A DNA stretch of 40,661 nucleotides from Burkholderiales bacterium (GCA_020845995.1 JADLES010000173.1:1-40661), one strand, 5' to 3'; positions 33,153-40,661 are shown, numbered from the stretch's first letter. The notes: generated from the sequence alone by a model not told the origin. Numbers and translations: made by a program.

Positions 33153-34002
33153 GGTCGATCACCCTCTTCAGCATGTTGCGGACCAGCTCGCGCCGGTACC
33201 AGTCGGAGGCGCGCAGGTCGGAAATCGGCCGGATTTCGCCGAGCGCCGCGCTCGCCGCTGCTTCGAGCGCAGGCTCATCGGGCGCGCGGCCTTCGAGCGC
33301 GGCTTCGGCGCGCGGCGCGCGGATCGGCGTGGGCGCCACCGCGCCGAAGGCGACGCGCACGTCGCGCAGCGCCTTGCCTTCGCGCCGCGCGACGAAGGCG
33401 ATGGCGATGGCGGAGATGTCCAGGCCGGGGCGCGTGCCGTGCTTGTAGAACCCGCCCACGGACTCCCTTGGCGGCAGCGGCACTTCGGCCGCGGCGAGCA
33501 ACTCGGCGCCCGTGCGCACCGTGCGCCCGGGCCCGGTGAAGAATTCGGCGAGCGGCACGCGCCGCTCCTGCAGCTTGCCGTTCGGCTTCGACACGAGGAC
33601 CGCGCGCGCATCGAGCGCGAGCAGCGGCACGAGCGTGTCGCCCGCCGGCGAGGCGTTGCACAGGTTGCCGCCCACGGTGGCGGCATTGCGGATCTGGTCG
33701 CTCGCGAAATGGTCGCAGGCCTGCCACAGCACGTTCAGCCGCTCGCGCACCAGCGCGCTCTCCAGCAGCTCGCTGATGGTGACGAGCGCGCCGAGACGCA
33801 CCGTGCCGCCCTCCTCGCAGATGCCGCGCAGCTCGGGCACGCGGCGCAGGCTCATCAGCACCGGCTGGAGCTTCAACTTGCCGATGCGCGACTGCGGCAT
33901 CACGTCGGTGCCGCCGGCGAGCACCGTGACGTTGCCCTCGCGCAGGATCCCGGCGGCTTCGTCCAGCGATTGCGGGGCGCGATAGGTCTCGAGGACGCTC
34001 AT
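33136..34002 (-). CDS. Molybdenum hydroxylase FAD-binding middle subunit
   Basis: A 288-residue subunit with the two FAD-pyrophosphate motifs of the family: VLAGGTDVMP near residues 27-36 and ATVGGNLCNASPAGDTLVPL near 108-127, followed by RTGAELLAAAEVPLP. It lacks the roughly 40-residue insertion with an extra [4Fe-4S] cluster that marks 4-hydroxybenzoyl-CoA reductase, so the complex is an oxidising hydroxylase rather than a reductive dehydroxylase. The gene begins 1 nt after the mutase stop. Electrons presumably leave to NAD or another acceptor not seen here. Confidence 0.93.
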   Translation of the reverse strand: MSVLETYRAPQSLDEAAGILREGNVTVLAGGTDVMPQSRIGKLKLQPVLMSLRRVPELRGICEEGGTVRLGALVTISELLESALVRERLNVLWQACDHFASDQIRNAATVGGNLCNASPAGDTLVPLLALDARAVLVSKPNGKLQERRVPLAEFFTGPGRTVRTGAELLAAAEVPLPPRESVGGFYKHGTRPGLDISAIAIAFVARREGKALRDVRVAFGAVAPTPIRAPRAEAALEGRAPDEPALEAAASAALGEIRPISDLRASDWYRRELVRNMLKRVIDHACRM

Positions 34003-34003
34003 C

Positions 34004-35620
34004 TCAGAACCTGACCGGCTCGCGGAAGCGGCCGAATTCGCCCACCAGCACGTTCGTAATCTCGCCCACGCTCGCGTAGGCTTTCACCGCCTGCAGGATC
34101 GCGGGCATCAGGTTCGCACCGGAGCGGGCATCGGTTTCGACGCGCGCGAGTGCGGCGCGAACTTTCTCTTTGTCTCTTTCATTGCGAACCCGGGCCAGGG
34201 CGGCGCACTGGGCGCGCGCGTCCTCCTCCTTGTAAGGATGGAATTCCATGTCCGGCGTCTTATCCTCGGTCCGGTAGCAGTTCACGCCCACCTTGCGGAA
34301 GGCGCCCTCCTCGATCGCGCGCTGGCGCTGGTAGGCCTGCGCCGAGACCTTCGCCTGGATCGCCCCTTCGGCGACCAGCTTGACGATGCCGCCCTGCTCG
34401 TCCACCTCCGCCATGATGCGCTCCATTCTCTCGCGCATCTGGCTGGTGAGCGTCTCGATGTAGTACGAGCCGCCCATCGGGTCCACGGTGTCGCCCAGAC
34501 CCATCTCCTCGATGAGCAGCTGCATGGTGCGCAGCGAAACCCGCTGCGCGTATTCCGAGGGGATGGTGTAGGCCTCGTCGTAGCAGCACAGCGCCATGGT
34601 CTGCGTGCCGGCGAGCGCGCAGATGAGCGCGTAGTAGGCGCCGCGCACGATGTTGATCTCCGGCTGCTCGAAGGTGAGCCCGCCGCCGCCGCCGCCCGCG
34701 ATCATGCGCAGCCACATCGAGCCGGGCTTGGTGGCGCCGTACTGCTCCTTCATGATCTTCGCCCACAGGCTGCGGCCGGCGCGGAACTTGGCCACCTGCT
34801 CGAAGATGCTGCCGAAGCAGTTGAAATTGAACGACAGCCGCCCGGCGAACTCGTCCACCGGCAGGCCGCGCCGGATCACCTCGTCCGCGTAGGCCCTGGC
34901 GATGCAGAACGCGTAGGCCATCTCCTGCGCGGGGTCGGCGCCCGACTCGCGGATGTGATAACCGCACACCGACACCGGGCTGTATTTCGGCGCGTGCTTC
35001 GCGCAGTACTCGATGGTGTCGCCCACCAGGCGGATCGAGGGCGCGACCGGGTAGACCCAGGTGCCGCGGCCGACGAACTCCTTGAGGATGTCGTTCTGCG
35101 CGGTGCCGCGCAGCTTGGCGAGGTCGTAGCCGCGCTTTTCCGCCATGGCGAGGTACATCGCGATCAGGATCGCCGCCGCGCCGTTGATGGTGAGCGAAAC
35201 GGTGATCTTCTCGAGGTCGACGCCCGCAAACGCGGTCTCGAAGTCGCGCAGCGTGTCCACCGCCATGCCCACGCGCCCGACCTCGCCCTCGGCCTGCGGG
35301 TCGTCGGAATCCATGCCGCACTGCGTGGGCAGGTCGAAGGCGACATTCAGGCCGGTCTGGCCGTTGGCGATCAGGTAATGGAAGCGCTGGTTGGTGTCGG
35401 CCGGGTTGCCGAAACCGGTGTACTGCCGCATGGTGAACGGCTGCTTGCGGTACATCTGCGGATGAATGCCGCGCGTGAAGGGGTACTGGCCCGGCAGCCC
35501 AATCATCTGCGCGCCGCCGCTCGCCGCGACATCCTCCGCCGTGTACAGCGGCTTGATGGCGATGCCCGACTCGTTCACCACGGGCCGCAATTCCTTCTCT
35601 GGCAGATCCTTGGGTTTCAT
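34004..35620 (-). CDS. B12-dependent acyl-CoA mutase large subunit, divergent
   Basis: A 538-residue catalytic subunit of the split (isobutyryl-CoA-mutase-like) layout, without its own B12 domain. The start MKPKDLPEKELRPVV at 35620 overlaps the B12-domain gene (ATGA). Conserved parts are YPFTRGIHPQMYR, RQYTGFGN with Tyr67, GLNVAFDLPTQ with Ala94 (methylmalonyl-type, not the Asp of 2-hydroxyisobutyryl-CoA mutase), GTAQNDILKE, APSIR with Arg197, and GYHIRESGAD with His222, the residue that shields the radical. Two segments differ from every mutase I know: HxQTxG is replaced by IAGGGGGG (residues 307-314), and HTNSFDEAL by ALCCYDEAY (343-351). The enzyme very probably performs a 1,2-shift on an acyl-CoA, but its substrate should differ from methylmalonyl- or isobutyryl-CoA. 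Confidence 0.88.
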   Translation of the reverse strand: MKPKDLPEKELRPVVNESGIAIKPLYTAEDVAASGGAQMIGLPGQYPFTRGIHPQMYRKQPFTMRQYTGFGNPADTNQRFHYLIANGQTGLNVAFDLPTQCGMDSDDPQAEGEVGRVGMAVDTLRDFETAFAGVDLEKITVSLTINGAAAILIAMYLAMAEKRGYDLAKLRGTAQNDILKEFVGRGTWVYPVAPSIRLVGDTIEYCAKHAPKYSPVSVCGYHIRESGADPAQEMAYAFCIARAYADEVIRRGLPVDEFAGRLSFNFNCFGSIFEQVAKFRAGRSLWAKIMKEQYGATKPGSMWLRMIAGGGGGGLTFEQPEINIVRGAYYALICALAGTQTMALCCYDEAYTIPSEYAQRVSLRTMQLLIEEMGLGDTVDPMGGSYYIETLTSQMRERMERIMAEVDEQGGIVKLVAEGAIQAKVSAQAYQRQRAIEEGAFRKVGVNCYRTEDKTPDMEFHPYKEEDARAQCAALARVRNERDKEKVRAALARVETDARSGANLMPAILQAVKAYASVGEITNVLVGEFGRFREPVRF

Positions 35621-36006
35621 GGCGTGTTTGCCTGGATGTAGGTGACGATGGCCTCGAGCCGCGAACTCGAGGGGAAGATGCCCTTGAAGCCGAGCGCGCG
35701 CAACTCCGCATGGTCCTGCGCCGGCAGGTTGCCGCCGATCACCCACAGCTTGTCGGCGAGGCCCGCCTGCTCGAGCAGCGGCTTCAGCTTCCGGCAGATC
35801 GGCAGGTGCGATCCCGCCATCGAGGAGAGCGCGATCACGTCCGCGTCCTCGTCCTGCGCGATGCGCGCGATCGCCTCCGGCGTCTGGCGCAGCCCCGTGT
35901 AGATCACCTCCATGCCCGCGTCCATCAGCGCGCGCGCCACCACCTTCGCGCCCTGGTCGTGGCCGTCGAGACCCGGCTTGGCGAGGACGACCTTTATATT
36001 TTTCAT
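35617..36006 (-). CDS. Acyl-CoA mutase small subunit, B12-binding domain
   Basis: A 129-residue Rossmann-like cobalamin domain. It begins MKNIKVVLAKPGLDGHDQGA with the D-x-H-x-x-G motif at residues 14-19, whose His16 replaces the dimethylbenzimidazole ligand of cobalt. VIALSSMAGSHLPICRKL carries the S-x-L-type nucleotide-loop residues and VIGGNLP the GG turn. Length matches small subunits of split mutases. ATGA overlaps on both sides (dehydrogenase upstream, large subunit downstream) imply stoichiometric synthesis with the mutase. Confidence 0.95.
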   Translation of the reverse strand: MKNIKVVLAKPGLDGHDQGAKVVARALMDAGMEVIYTGLRQTPEAIARIAQDEDADVIALSSMAGSHLPICRKLKPLLEQAGLADKLWVIGGNLPAQDHAELRALGFKGIFPSSSRLEAIVTYIQANTP

Positions 36007-37136
36007 CTGGAGAGCTCTTTGGCGATGATGAGCTTGAGGATTTCGCTCGTGCCGCCGCCGATCAGCGTGAAGCGCACGTCGCGCAGGTACCGTTGCACCG
36101 GGTATTCCATGGCGTAGCCGTACGAGGCGAGCACGCGCGCAGCCTGGTCGGCGACGCGCGCCGCGGTTTCGCTCGCGAAGAGCTTGGCCATCGCCGCCTC
36201 CTTGTGGTGGGGCTTGCCGGCATCGCGCAGCCAGGCGGCGCGGTAGACAAGCGTCGCCGCCGCTTCCAGCTCGGTCGCCATCTCGGCGAGCTTCAGCTGG
36301 ATCGCCTGGTAGCGGTTGATCGGCTTGCCAAACTGCTTGCGCTCGGAGGCGTAGCGCACCGCGGCGTCCAGCGCGGCGCGCGCCTGGCCGACCGCCATGG
36401 CGCCGGTGATGATGCGGATTTCGGCGAGCGTCTTGCGCAGATGCCCCTCGCCGTCGCCCTCCTCCTTCGAGAGCCGATGGCTATCCGGCACGAAGCACTC
36501 ATCGAACGCCAGCTCCGAGGTAGGCAGCGCCCAGACGCCCATCTTCTCGATCGCGCGGCCAAGCTTGAGGCCCTCGAAGCCGCGCTCGACGAGGAAGATG
36601 GTGAGCTTCTTCTCCTCGCCCGCCTTCGCGAACACCGTGAAGAAGTCGGCCACCGGGGCGGAGGTTACCCAGATCTTCTGCCCGCTAAGGCGGTAGCCGC
36701 CCTCAACCTTGCGCGCGCGCGTGGCGATGCCTGCGAGGTCGCTGCCGGCGTCGGGCTCGGTCATGCAGATGGCGCCGATCTTCTCGCCGCGCAGCGCGGG
36801 CTTGAGCAGGCGCTCGACGATGTCGGCGTTGCCGAGCAGGTGCAGGAACTTGGTGCCCATCAGCGACTGCATCGCGGCGCAGCCGGCGAGCGACATCGAG
36901 CCGCGCGCGATCTCCTCCAGCGCGAGGCAGAATTCCGAGAGCTGCATGCCGCTGCCGCCGATCTCCTCGGGGTAGCGCATGCCGAAGAAACCCAGCGCCG
37001 CCAGCTCGCCGAACAGCTCATGCGGAAAGGCGTGCGCCTCGTCCAGCGCCGCCGCCCGCGGCGCGATGCGTTCGTCGCTGAAGCGAGCGAACGTGTCGCG
37101 CACCTGCCGCTGCTCGGCGCTGGGCTCGAAGTTCAT
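36003..37136 (-). CDS. Acyl-CoA dehydrogenase with unusual catalytic-base positions
   Basis: A 377-residue FAD acyl-CoA dehydrogenase of standard length. CMTEPDAGSDLAGIATRARK and GQKIWVTSAPVADFFTVFAK are the flavin and substrate loops; ERKQFGKPINRYQAIQLKLA is the conserved helix. At the usual catalytic-Glu loop (Y-E-G-T) it reads LIGGGTSEIL, so Gly replaces Glu, as in isovaleryl-CoA dehydrogenase, which instead uses a Glu in helix G. Here that helix reads LAEIRIITGAMA, with Glu one residue off the expected place. The base may thus be shifted, suggesting a branched or bulky substrate. It overlaps the VOC and B12-domain genes by 4 nt each. Confidence 0.88.
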   Translation of the reverse strand: MNFEPSAEQRQVRDTFARFSDERIAPRAAALDEAHAFPHELFGELAALGFFGMRYPEEIGGSGMQLSEFCLALEEIARGSMSLAGCAAMQSLMGTKFLHLLGNADIVERLLKPALRGEKIGAICMTEPDAGSDLAGIATRARKVEGGYRLSGQKIWVTSAPVADFFTVFAKAGEEKKLTIFLVERGFEGLKLGRAIEKMGVWALPTSELAFDECFVPDSHRLSKEEGDGEGHLRKTLAEIRIITGAMAVGQARAALDAAVRYASERKQFGKPINRYQAIQLKLAEMATELEAAATLVYRAAWLRDAGKPHHKEAAMAKLFASETAARVADQAARVLASYGYAMEYPVQRYLRDVRFTLIGGGTSEILKLIIAKELSR

Positions 37137-37552
37137 GCCCGCAACTCATCCCATTTATAGTCGATCAGCTCCAGCAGCACGCCGTTGACCGCCTTCGGAT
37201 GCACGAAAGCGAACTCGCAGTCGCGGAACTTGCGCGCCCCGCCGATGAACGGGTATTTCTTGCCCTGCAGCTCGTTCATCGCCGCACGCGTGTTGTCGAC
37301 GTTGAGCGAGATGAGCATGATGCCCTCGCCGCGCTTCTCGATGAACTTCGCCACCTCGCCGTCGGGGGTGAGCGACTCCATCAGCTCGAAGCCCACGCCG
37401 CCCAGCCAGTAGCGCGCGACGCGGATCTTCTCCGGCTCGTCCACGTAGGCGTCATCCGGCGCGTCCTTGCCGAGGATCGGCTGCCAGATTTTCTTCGCCG
37501 CCTCCAGGTCCTTCACCGCGATGCAGATGTGATCCAGCTTGTTGACTTTCAT
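37133..37552 (-). CDS. VOC-family protein, methylmalonyl-CoA epimerase-like
   Basis: A 139-residue VOC protein starting MKVNKLDHICIAVKDLEAAK, with AAGGAG upstream and an ATGA overlap with the ligase gene. His8 and Glu128 (GVLLELIDYKW) match two of the metal ligands of methylmalonyl-CoA epimerase. The central double His of that enzyme (G-E-G-L-H-H-I) is replaced by G-E-G-I-M79-L80-I, so the metal site is incomplete or different. Location beside a B12-dependent mutase supports a role on a 2-substituted acyl-CoA, but perhaps not as a classical epimerase. Confidence 0.78.
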   Translation of the reverse strand: MKVNKLDHICIAVKDLEAAKKIWQPILGKDAPDDAYVDEPEKIRVARYWLGGVGFELMESLTPDGEVAKFIEKRGEGIMLISLNVDNTRAAMNELQGKKYPFIGGARKFRDCEFAFVHPKAVNGVLLELIDYKWDELRA

Positions 37553-39015
37553 CGTTTCTCCTTGTGTTTGACCTGCGAAATCGCCGCCCGCACCGCGTCC
37601 TTCTGCACCTTGCCGAGCGCGCTGCGCGGCAGCTGCGCCAGGAACCTCACTTCGCGCGGGTGCTTGTAGCGCGCGATGCGGCCCTGGAAGAGCGCGAGCG
37701 CCTCGGCTTCCGTCATGCGCGCCCCGGGCTTGAGCACCACGGCGGCCACCACCTCCTCGCCCCAGCGCGGCTCGGGCCGGCCCACCACGCAGGCCTCGGC
37801 CACGGCGGGCGAATCGGCCAGCACGCTCTCCACTTCGGCCGGGTAGATGTTCTCGCCGCCGGAGATGATCAGGTCCTTCCTGCGCGCGACCACGTACAGG
37901 TGGCCTTCCTCGTCGAAATGCCCGAGGTCGCCCGAGTGATACCAGCCGTCGCGGAACGCCTGCCGGCTTTCCTGCGGCGAATTCCAGTAGCCGGTGGCGA
38001 CGTTGGGCCCGCGCACCACGATCTCGCCATCGGCGCCGGCGGGCAATTCCCCGCCATCGTCGCCGAGCACCCTGACCTCGCAGTGCAGGGCCGGGACGCC
38101 CCCCGAGCCCGCCTTGCGCAGCGCATCGGCGGCGCGCACGTAGGTGGCGATGGGGCAGGTTTCGGTCGAGCCGTAGACCTGGATCACCGGCACCCCGCGC
38201 GCACAGACCTTGCGCACGAACGCTTCCGGCACGATGGTCGACCCGGTGCTGATCGTCCGCAGGCTCGAGAGATCCGCGCTCGCCCAGCGCGGCAGCGCCA
38301 TCATCGCCTCGAGCTGCGCCGGCACCAGCACCGTGAGCGTGATGCGCTCGCGCTCGATCGCATCGAGCGCCGCTTGCGGATCGAACTTGGCGTGCAGCGT
38401 GACGGATGCGCCGGCGTGCAGCGCGGGCGTGGTCTGGATGTTCATGCCGCCCACGTGGAACAGCGGCAGCGTCGTCAGGATGCGGTCGGCGCTCGTGAGA
38501 TCGTGCATGTGGCTGCTGTTGACCGCGTTCCAGGCGAGCGCGCGCTGCGTGAGCACCACGCCCTTGGGCGCGCCCGTCGAGCCCGAGGTGTAGCACAGCA
38601 GCAGCGGCGAATCTTCATTGCCTTCGCGCGGCGCTTCGCCCTCCGCGCCGCCCTCGAGCGCCTCTGGATCGAGGCCCGCGAGCACGCCGGCAAAGCCCTT
38701 CTCGACCAGCACCACCCTGGGCGCGCAGTCGGCCGCCACGCGCGCGATCTCGGGCGGCGCAAGCCGCCAGTTGAGCGGCGCCAGCATCGCCCCCAGCCGC
38801 GCGCAGGCGAAGAGCAGCACCAGCACCGCCGGGTGGTTGAGCCCCAGCCAGGCCACCGCGTCGCCGCGCTTGACGCCGAGCCGCGCGAGCGCCGCGGCCG
38901 CGCGCCGCACGCGCACGGCAAGCTCGGCGTAGGAGATCGCCTCCCCCTCGAACCGGATCGCGCAATCGCCCGGCGCGAAACGCGCGTGCCGCTCGATCCA
39001 GTGCGAGAGATCCAC
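37549..39015 (-). CDS. Acyl-CoA synthetase (class I adenylate-forming ligase)
   Basis: A 488-residue ligase with GTG start at 39015, 14 nt after the thiolase stop, giving VDLSHWIERHARFAPGDCAI as the N-terminus. The motifs are LLCYTSGSTGAPKGVVLTQR (P-loop), QVYGSTETCPIATY (A5), SGDLGHFDEEGHLYVVARRK (A7/A8), SGGENIYPAEVESVL and RSALGKVQKDAVR with the catalytic Lys. It is shorter than average because the N-terminal domain is compact. Fatty-acid or substituted-benzoate/cinnamate-type ligases are the closest in style. It is the first ligase of the operon and a good candidate for the pathway entry step. Confidence 0.88.
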   Translation of the reverse strand: MDLSHWIERHARFAPGDCAIRFEGEAISYAELAVRVRRAAAALARLGVKRGDAVAWLGLNHPAVLVLLFACARLGAMLAPLNWRLAPPEIARVAADCAPRVVLVEKGFAGVLAGLDPEALEGGAEGEAPREGNEDSPLLLCYTSGSTGAPKGVVLTQRALAWNAVNSSHMHDLTSADRILTTLPLFHVGGMNIQTTPALHAGASVTLHAKFDPQAALDAIERERITLTVLVPAQLEAMMALPRWASADLSSLRTISTGSTIVPEAFVRKVCARGVPVIQVYGSTETCPIATYVRAADALRKAGSGGVPALHCEVRVLGDDGGELPAGADGEIVVRGPNVATGYWNSPQESRQAFRDGWYHSGDLGHFDEEGHLYVVARRKDLIISGGENIYPAEVESVLADSPAVAEACVVGRPEPRWGEEVVAAVVLKPGARMTEAEALALFQGRIARYKHPREVRFLAQLPRSALGKVQKDAVRAAISQVKHKEKR

Positions 39016-39029
39016 GCGCCTCGTCCCGA

Positions 39030-40235
39030 TCAGCCAGCCGAGACCTCGAGCACCACGGCCATCGCGGTGTCGCCGGCGGCGCAGCCGGTGAACAGCCCGC
39101 GGCCGCCGCCGCGCTGCGCCAGTTCCTCGATCAGCTCGATGACGCCGCGGGTGCCCATCGGCGCCTGCGGATGGCCCCACACGAGCGAGCAGCCGTAGTT
39201 GTTCATCCGGCCGATATCGGCGCCGGTGGTGCGCGAAAACAGGATGTCGTTCACCGCGAACGGGTTGTGCGTCTTGATCGCGTCCATGCGCTTCACGTCG
39301 AGGCCGGCCTGGGCGAGCGCCTGCTGCGCCGCCGGGATCGGCGCCTCCGGCATGTGGGCGAGCGCCGCGCGCGACTGGCCGAAGCCGAGCAGGCGGATGC
39401 GGATCTTCGGGTCGCGCGACAGCTCCTTCGCGCGCTCGGGTGAGGCGAGCACGATGGCGGCGCTGCCGTCGGCCGGGTGGGTCTGCGCGCCGTAGGTGAC
39501 CGTGCCGCCCGGCACCACGGGCTTGAGCTTGGCGAGCCCCTCGGCGGTGGAGAAATTGATGCCCTCGTCGCCCGCGAGCGTGACCGCGGTCTTGCGGTAG
39601 GCCGGGTCGGGCACTTCGAACGGCAGCGTCATGAAGCGCTTCAGGAACGCGGACTCGTTCGCGAGCGCCTCGCGGTACTGCGCCTCGCGGCGCAGGACCA
39701 CCTCGTGCTGCTCGGCGGTGCCGATGGCGTGCTTCTTCGCCACGTTCTCGGCGGTGGCGACCATCGCGTGCGGCCCGAGCGGGTCGCAGTTGAAGTTGTC
39801 CATCACCCAGTCCTCGTGCGCGCCGGTGCCGCCGGGGCCGCGCGGATTGGGGTAGTACAGGTGCGGGCCGTTCGAGGTGCGGTCGCAGGTCACGGTAAGC
39901 GACACGTTCGACAGTCCGCTCTCGACCTCCTGCGCGCCGGCGAGCAGCACGCGCACGCCCGTGGCGCAGGCCTGCATCAGCGTGGGGCCGCCGATGTGTC
40001 CCGCGCCCGCCATGCCGGCGAGCCAGGGCAGGCCGTAGAACGAATGCTTCTGCGGCACGCTGAAGCCGAGCACGCCGTGGTCGAAAACCTGCGCCGGGAT
40101 CTTGCGCCGCGCCAGCTCGCGCTTCGTCACGTGCGCGGCGAACTCCACCGCGTTCAGGTTCGCGAACGCGCCCTGCCAGCGCGCGAACGGCGTGCTCCAG
40201 TAGCAGCCGTAGGGAATTTCCGCCCGGTAGGCCAT
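39030..40235 (-). CDS. Thiolase-family acyl-CoA acyltransferase
   Basis: A 401-residue thiolase. The start MAYRAEIPYGCYWSTPFARW at 40235 shares one nucleotide with the regulator stop (TGATG). The nucleophilic Cys lies in LMQACATGVRVLLAGAQEVE. The active-site loops read IKTHNPFAVND (in place of N-E-A-F-A), YGCSLVWGHPQAPMG with the GHP histidine, and LFTGCAAGDTAMAVVLE with the second Cys aligned to the C-I-G-G-G position. The unusual loop composition sets it apart from acetoacetyl-CoA thiolase. It should cleave a 3-oxoacyl-CoA with CoA at the end of a beta-oxidation round. It is the first enzyme gene after the regulator. Confidence 0.87.
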   Translation of the reverse strand: MAYRAEIPYGCYWSTPFARWQGAFANLNAVEFAAHVTKRELARRKIPAQVFDHGVLGFSVPQKHSFYGLPWLAGMAGAGHIGGPTLMQACATGVRVLLAGAQEVESGLSNVSLTVTCDRTSNGPHLYYPNPRGPGGTGAHEDWVMDNFNCDPLGPHAMVATAENVAKKHAIGTAEQHEVVLRREAQYREALANESAFLKRFMTLPFEVPDPAYRKTAVTLAGDEGINFSTAEGLAKLKPVVPGGTVTYGAQTHPADGSAAIVLASPERAKELSRDPKIRIRLLGFGQSRAALAHMPEAPIPAAQQALAQAGLDVKRMDAIKTHNPFAVNDILFSRTTGADIGRMNNYGCSLVWGHPQAPMGTRGVIELIEELAQRGGGRGLFTGCAAGDTAMAVVLEVSAG

Positions 40236-40661
40236 CAGCTCTTCTCCGTCTTCTGTAGAAGGATCCGTTTCGCATTGTCGAGGTGCCCGCGCATCGCCTG
40301 CGCGGCCGCCTCGCCGTCGCCCGCCGCGAGCGCCGCGCCGAGCTGCCTCAGCCCCTTCAGCACGACCGCGCGCACCGCCGCCTCGTCCAGCGTGAAGGCG
40401 CGCAGGTAACGCACATGATCGGCGTAGAGGTGGATCGCGCGCACCAGGCGCTTGTTCGGCACAAGGTCGGTCCACGCATCCCGGTAGCGGTAGTTCGCCT
40501 CCATGAACGCCGCGCCGTCGCCCTCTTCGTGCGCCGCCGCCATGTCCTCCAGCGCCTTGCGCAGCGGCGCGAGCGCCTTGCGCTCGGGTTTGCTCGAGGC
40601 GGCGAGCCGCAGGGCCTCGGGCTCGAGCAGAAAGCGCAGCGCGTAGATGTCCTCGATGTCG
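40235..40661 (-). CDS. GntR-family regulator, FCD ligand-binding domain (N-terminus outside window)
   Basis: The frame is open to the window edge and encodes 141 residues. It starts DIEDIYALRFLLEPEALRLA, the first helix of an FCD effector domain (consensus D-x-Y-E-x-R-x-x-L-E-P), and continues through FMEANYRYRDAWTDLVPNKR, ending LDNAKRILLQKTEKS. The winged-helix DNA-binding half lies beyond 40661. FCD regulators bind organic acids or acyl-CoA compounds and usually repress adjacent catabolic genes. As the first visible gene of the operon it probably controls the whole set and itself. The metal-binding histidines typical of FCD proteins are not all obvious in this part. Confidence 0.85.
   Translation of the reverse strand, partial: DIEDIYALRFLLEPEALRLAASSKPERKALAPLRKALEDMAAAHEEGDGAAFMEANYRYRDAWTDLVPNKRLVRAIHLYADHVRYLRAFTLDEAAVRAVVLKGLRQLGAALAAGDGEAAAQAMRGHLDNAKRILLQKTEKS

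Noticed and set aside
30308..34002. CO dehydrogenase or 4-hydroxybenzoyl-CoA reductase for the Mo complex
   Set aside because: The AYRCSFR loop of CO dehydrogenase is absent, and the FAD subunit lacks the extra [4Fe-4S] insertion of the reductase.
34004..35620. 2-hydroxyisobutyryl-CoA mutase identity for the large subunit
   Set aside because: That enzyme has Ile and Asp at the two specificity positions; here Tyr67 and Ala94 are present, as in methylmalonyl-type mutases.
1..40661. tRNA, rRNA, CRISPR array, insertion sequence or phage genes
   Set aside because: No cloverleaf, conserved rRNA segment, regularly spaced repeat, transposase or structural phage protein was recognised on either strand.

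Overview
The window is about 40.7 kb of very GC-rich, densely packed bacterial DNA with no rRNA, tRNA or CRISPR array that I can see. A Bug/TctC-type solute receptor, a LivM-LivG fusion, class III CoA-transferases, many ATGA/GTGA/TTGA start-stop overlaps and a CCCCGC-GAAA-GCGGGG intergenic hairpin suggest a betaproteobacterium of the Burkholderiales/Rhodocyclales type. That placement is inference from gene style, not from a marker gene.

Left part (1-4015): the tail of a PPOX-like flavoprotein; an AhpD/carboxymuconolactone-decarboxylase-like gene whose active-site second cysteine codon is an in-frame TGA followed by a bacterial SECIS-like hairpin, so a probable selenoprotein; an opine-dehydrogenase-like gene translationally coupled to a 3-hydroxyacyl-CoA dehydrogenase; then a small antitoxin/DUF3368 toxin-like pair after a REP-like hairpin, ending in a very short helicase-like remnant.

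4001-15611: a minus-strand operon (hyuA-hyuB-VOC-SDR-acyl-CoA dehydrogenase) faces a plus-strand branched-chain-type ABC transporter operon (receptor, terminator hairpin, LivH, LivM-LivG fusion, LivF). The divergent arrangement suggests uptake and ATP-dependent opening or carboxylation of a cyclic amide, imide or ketone, then CoA-linked breakdown.

15637-20387: a three-gene minus-strand operon of a cyclopropane-synthase-like methyltransferase, a FeeM-type N-acyl amino acid synthase and a membrane GGDEF/EAL protein. It looks like a lipid-signal plus cyclic-di-GMP cassette.

20388-22993: a PEP mutase/isocitrate lyase-family enzyme, TrpB2 and a small zinc-ribbon protein.

23116-40661: one long minus-strand operon of about 15 genes, nearly all overlapping or within 15 nt. 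It holds a GntR/FCD regulator, thiolase, acyl-CoA ligase, VOC protein, acyl-CoA dehydrogenase, a split B12-dependent acyl-CoA mutase (small then large subunit), a three-subunit molybdenum hydroxylase, a class III CoA-transferase, NnrS, a TctC-type receptor, a MeaB GTPase fused to a GalT-like nucleotidyl transferase, a second acyl-CoA ligase and a V4R protein. The mutase lacks the HxQTxG motif of known acyl-CoA mutases, carrying six glycines there. The whole operon reads as a complete, apparently uncharacterised catabolic pathway built around a B12 carbon-skeleton rearrangement; its substrate cannot be told from sequence alone.
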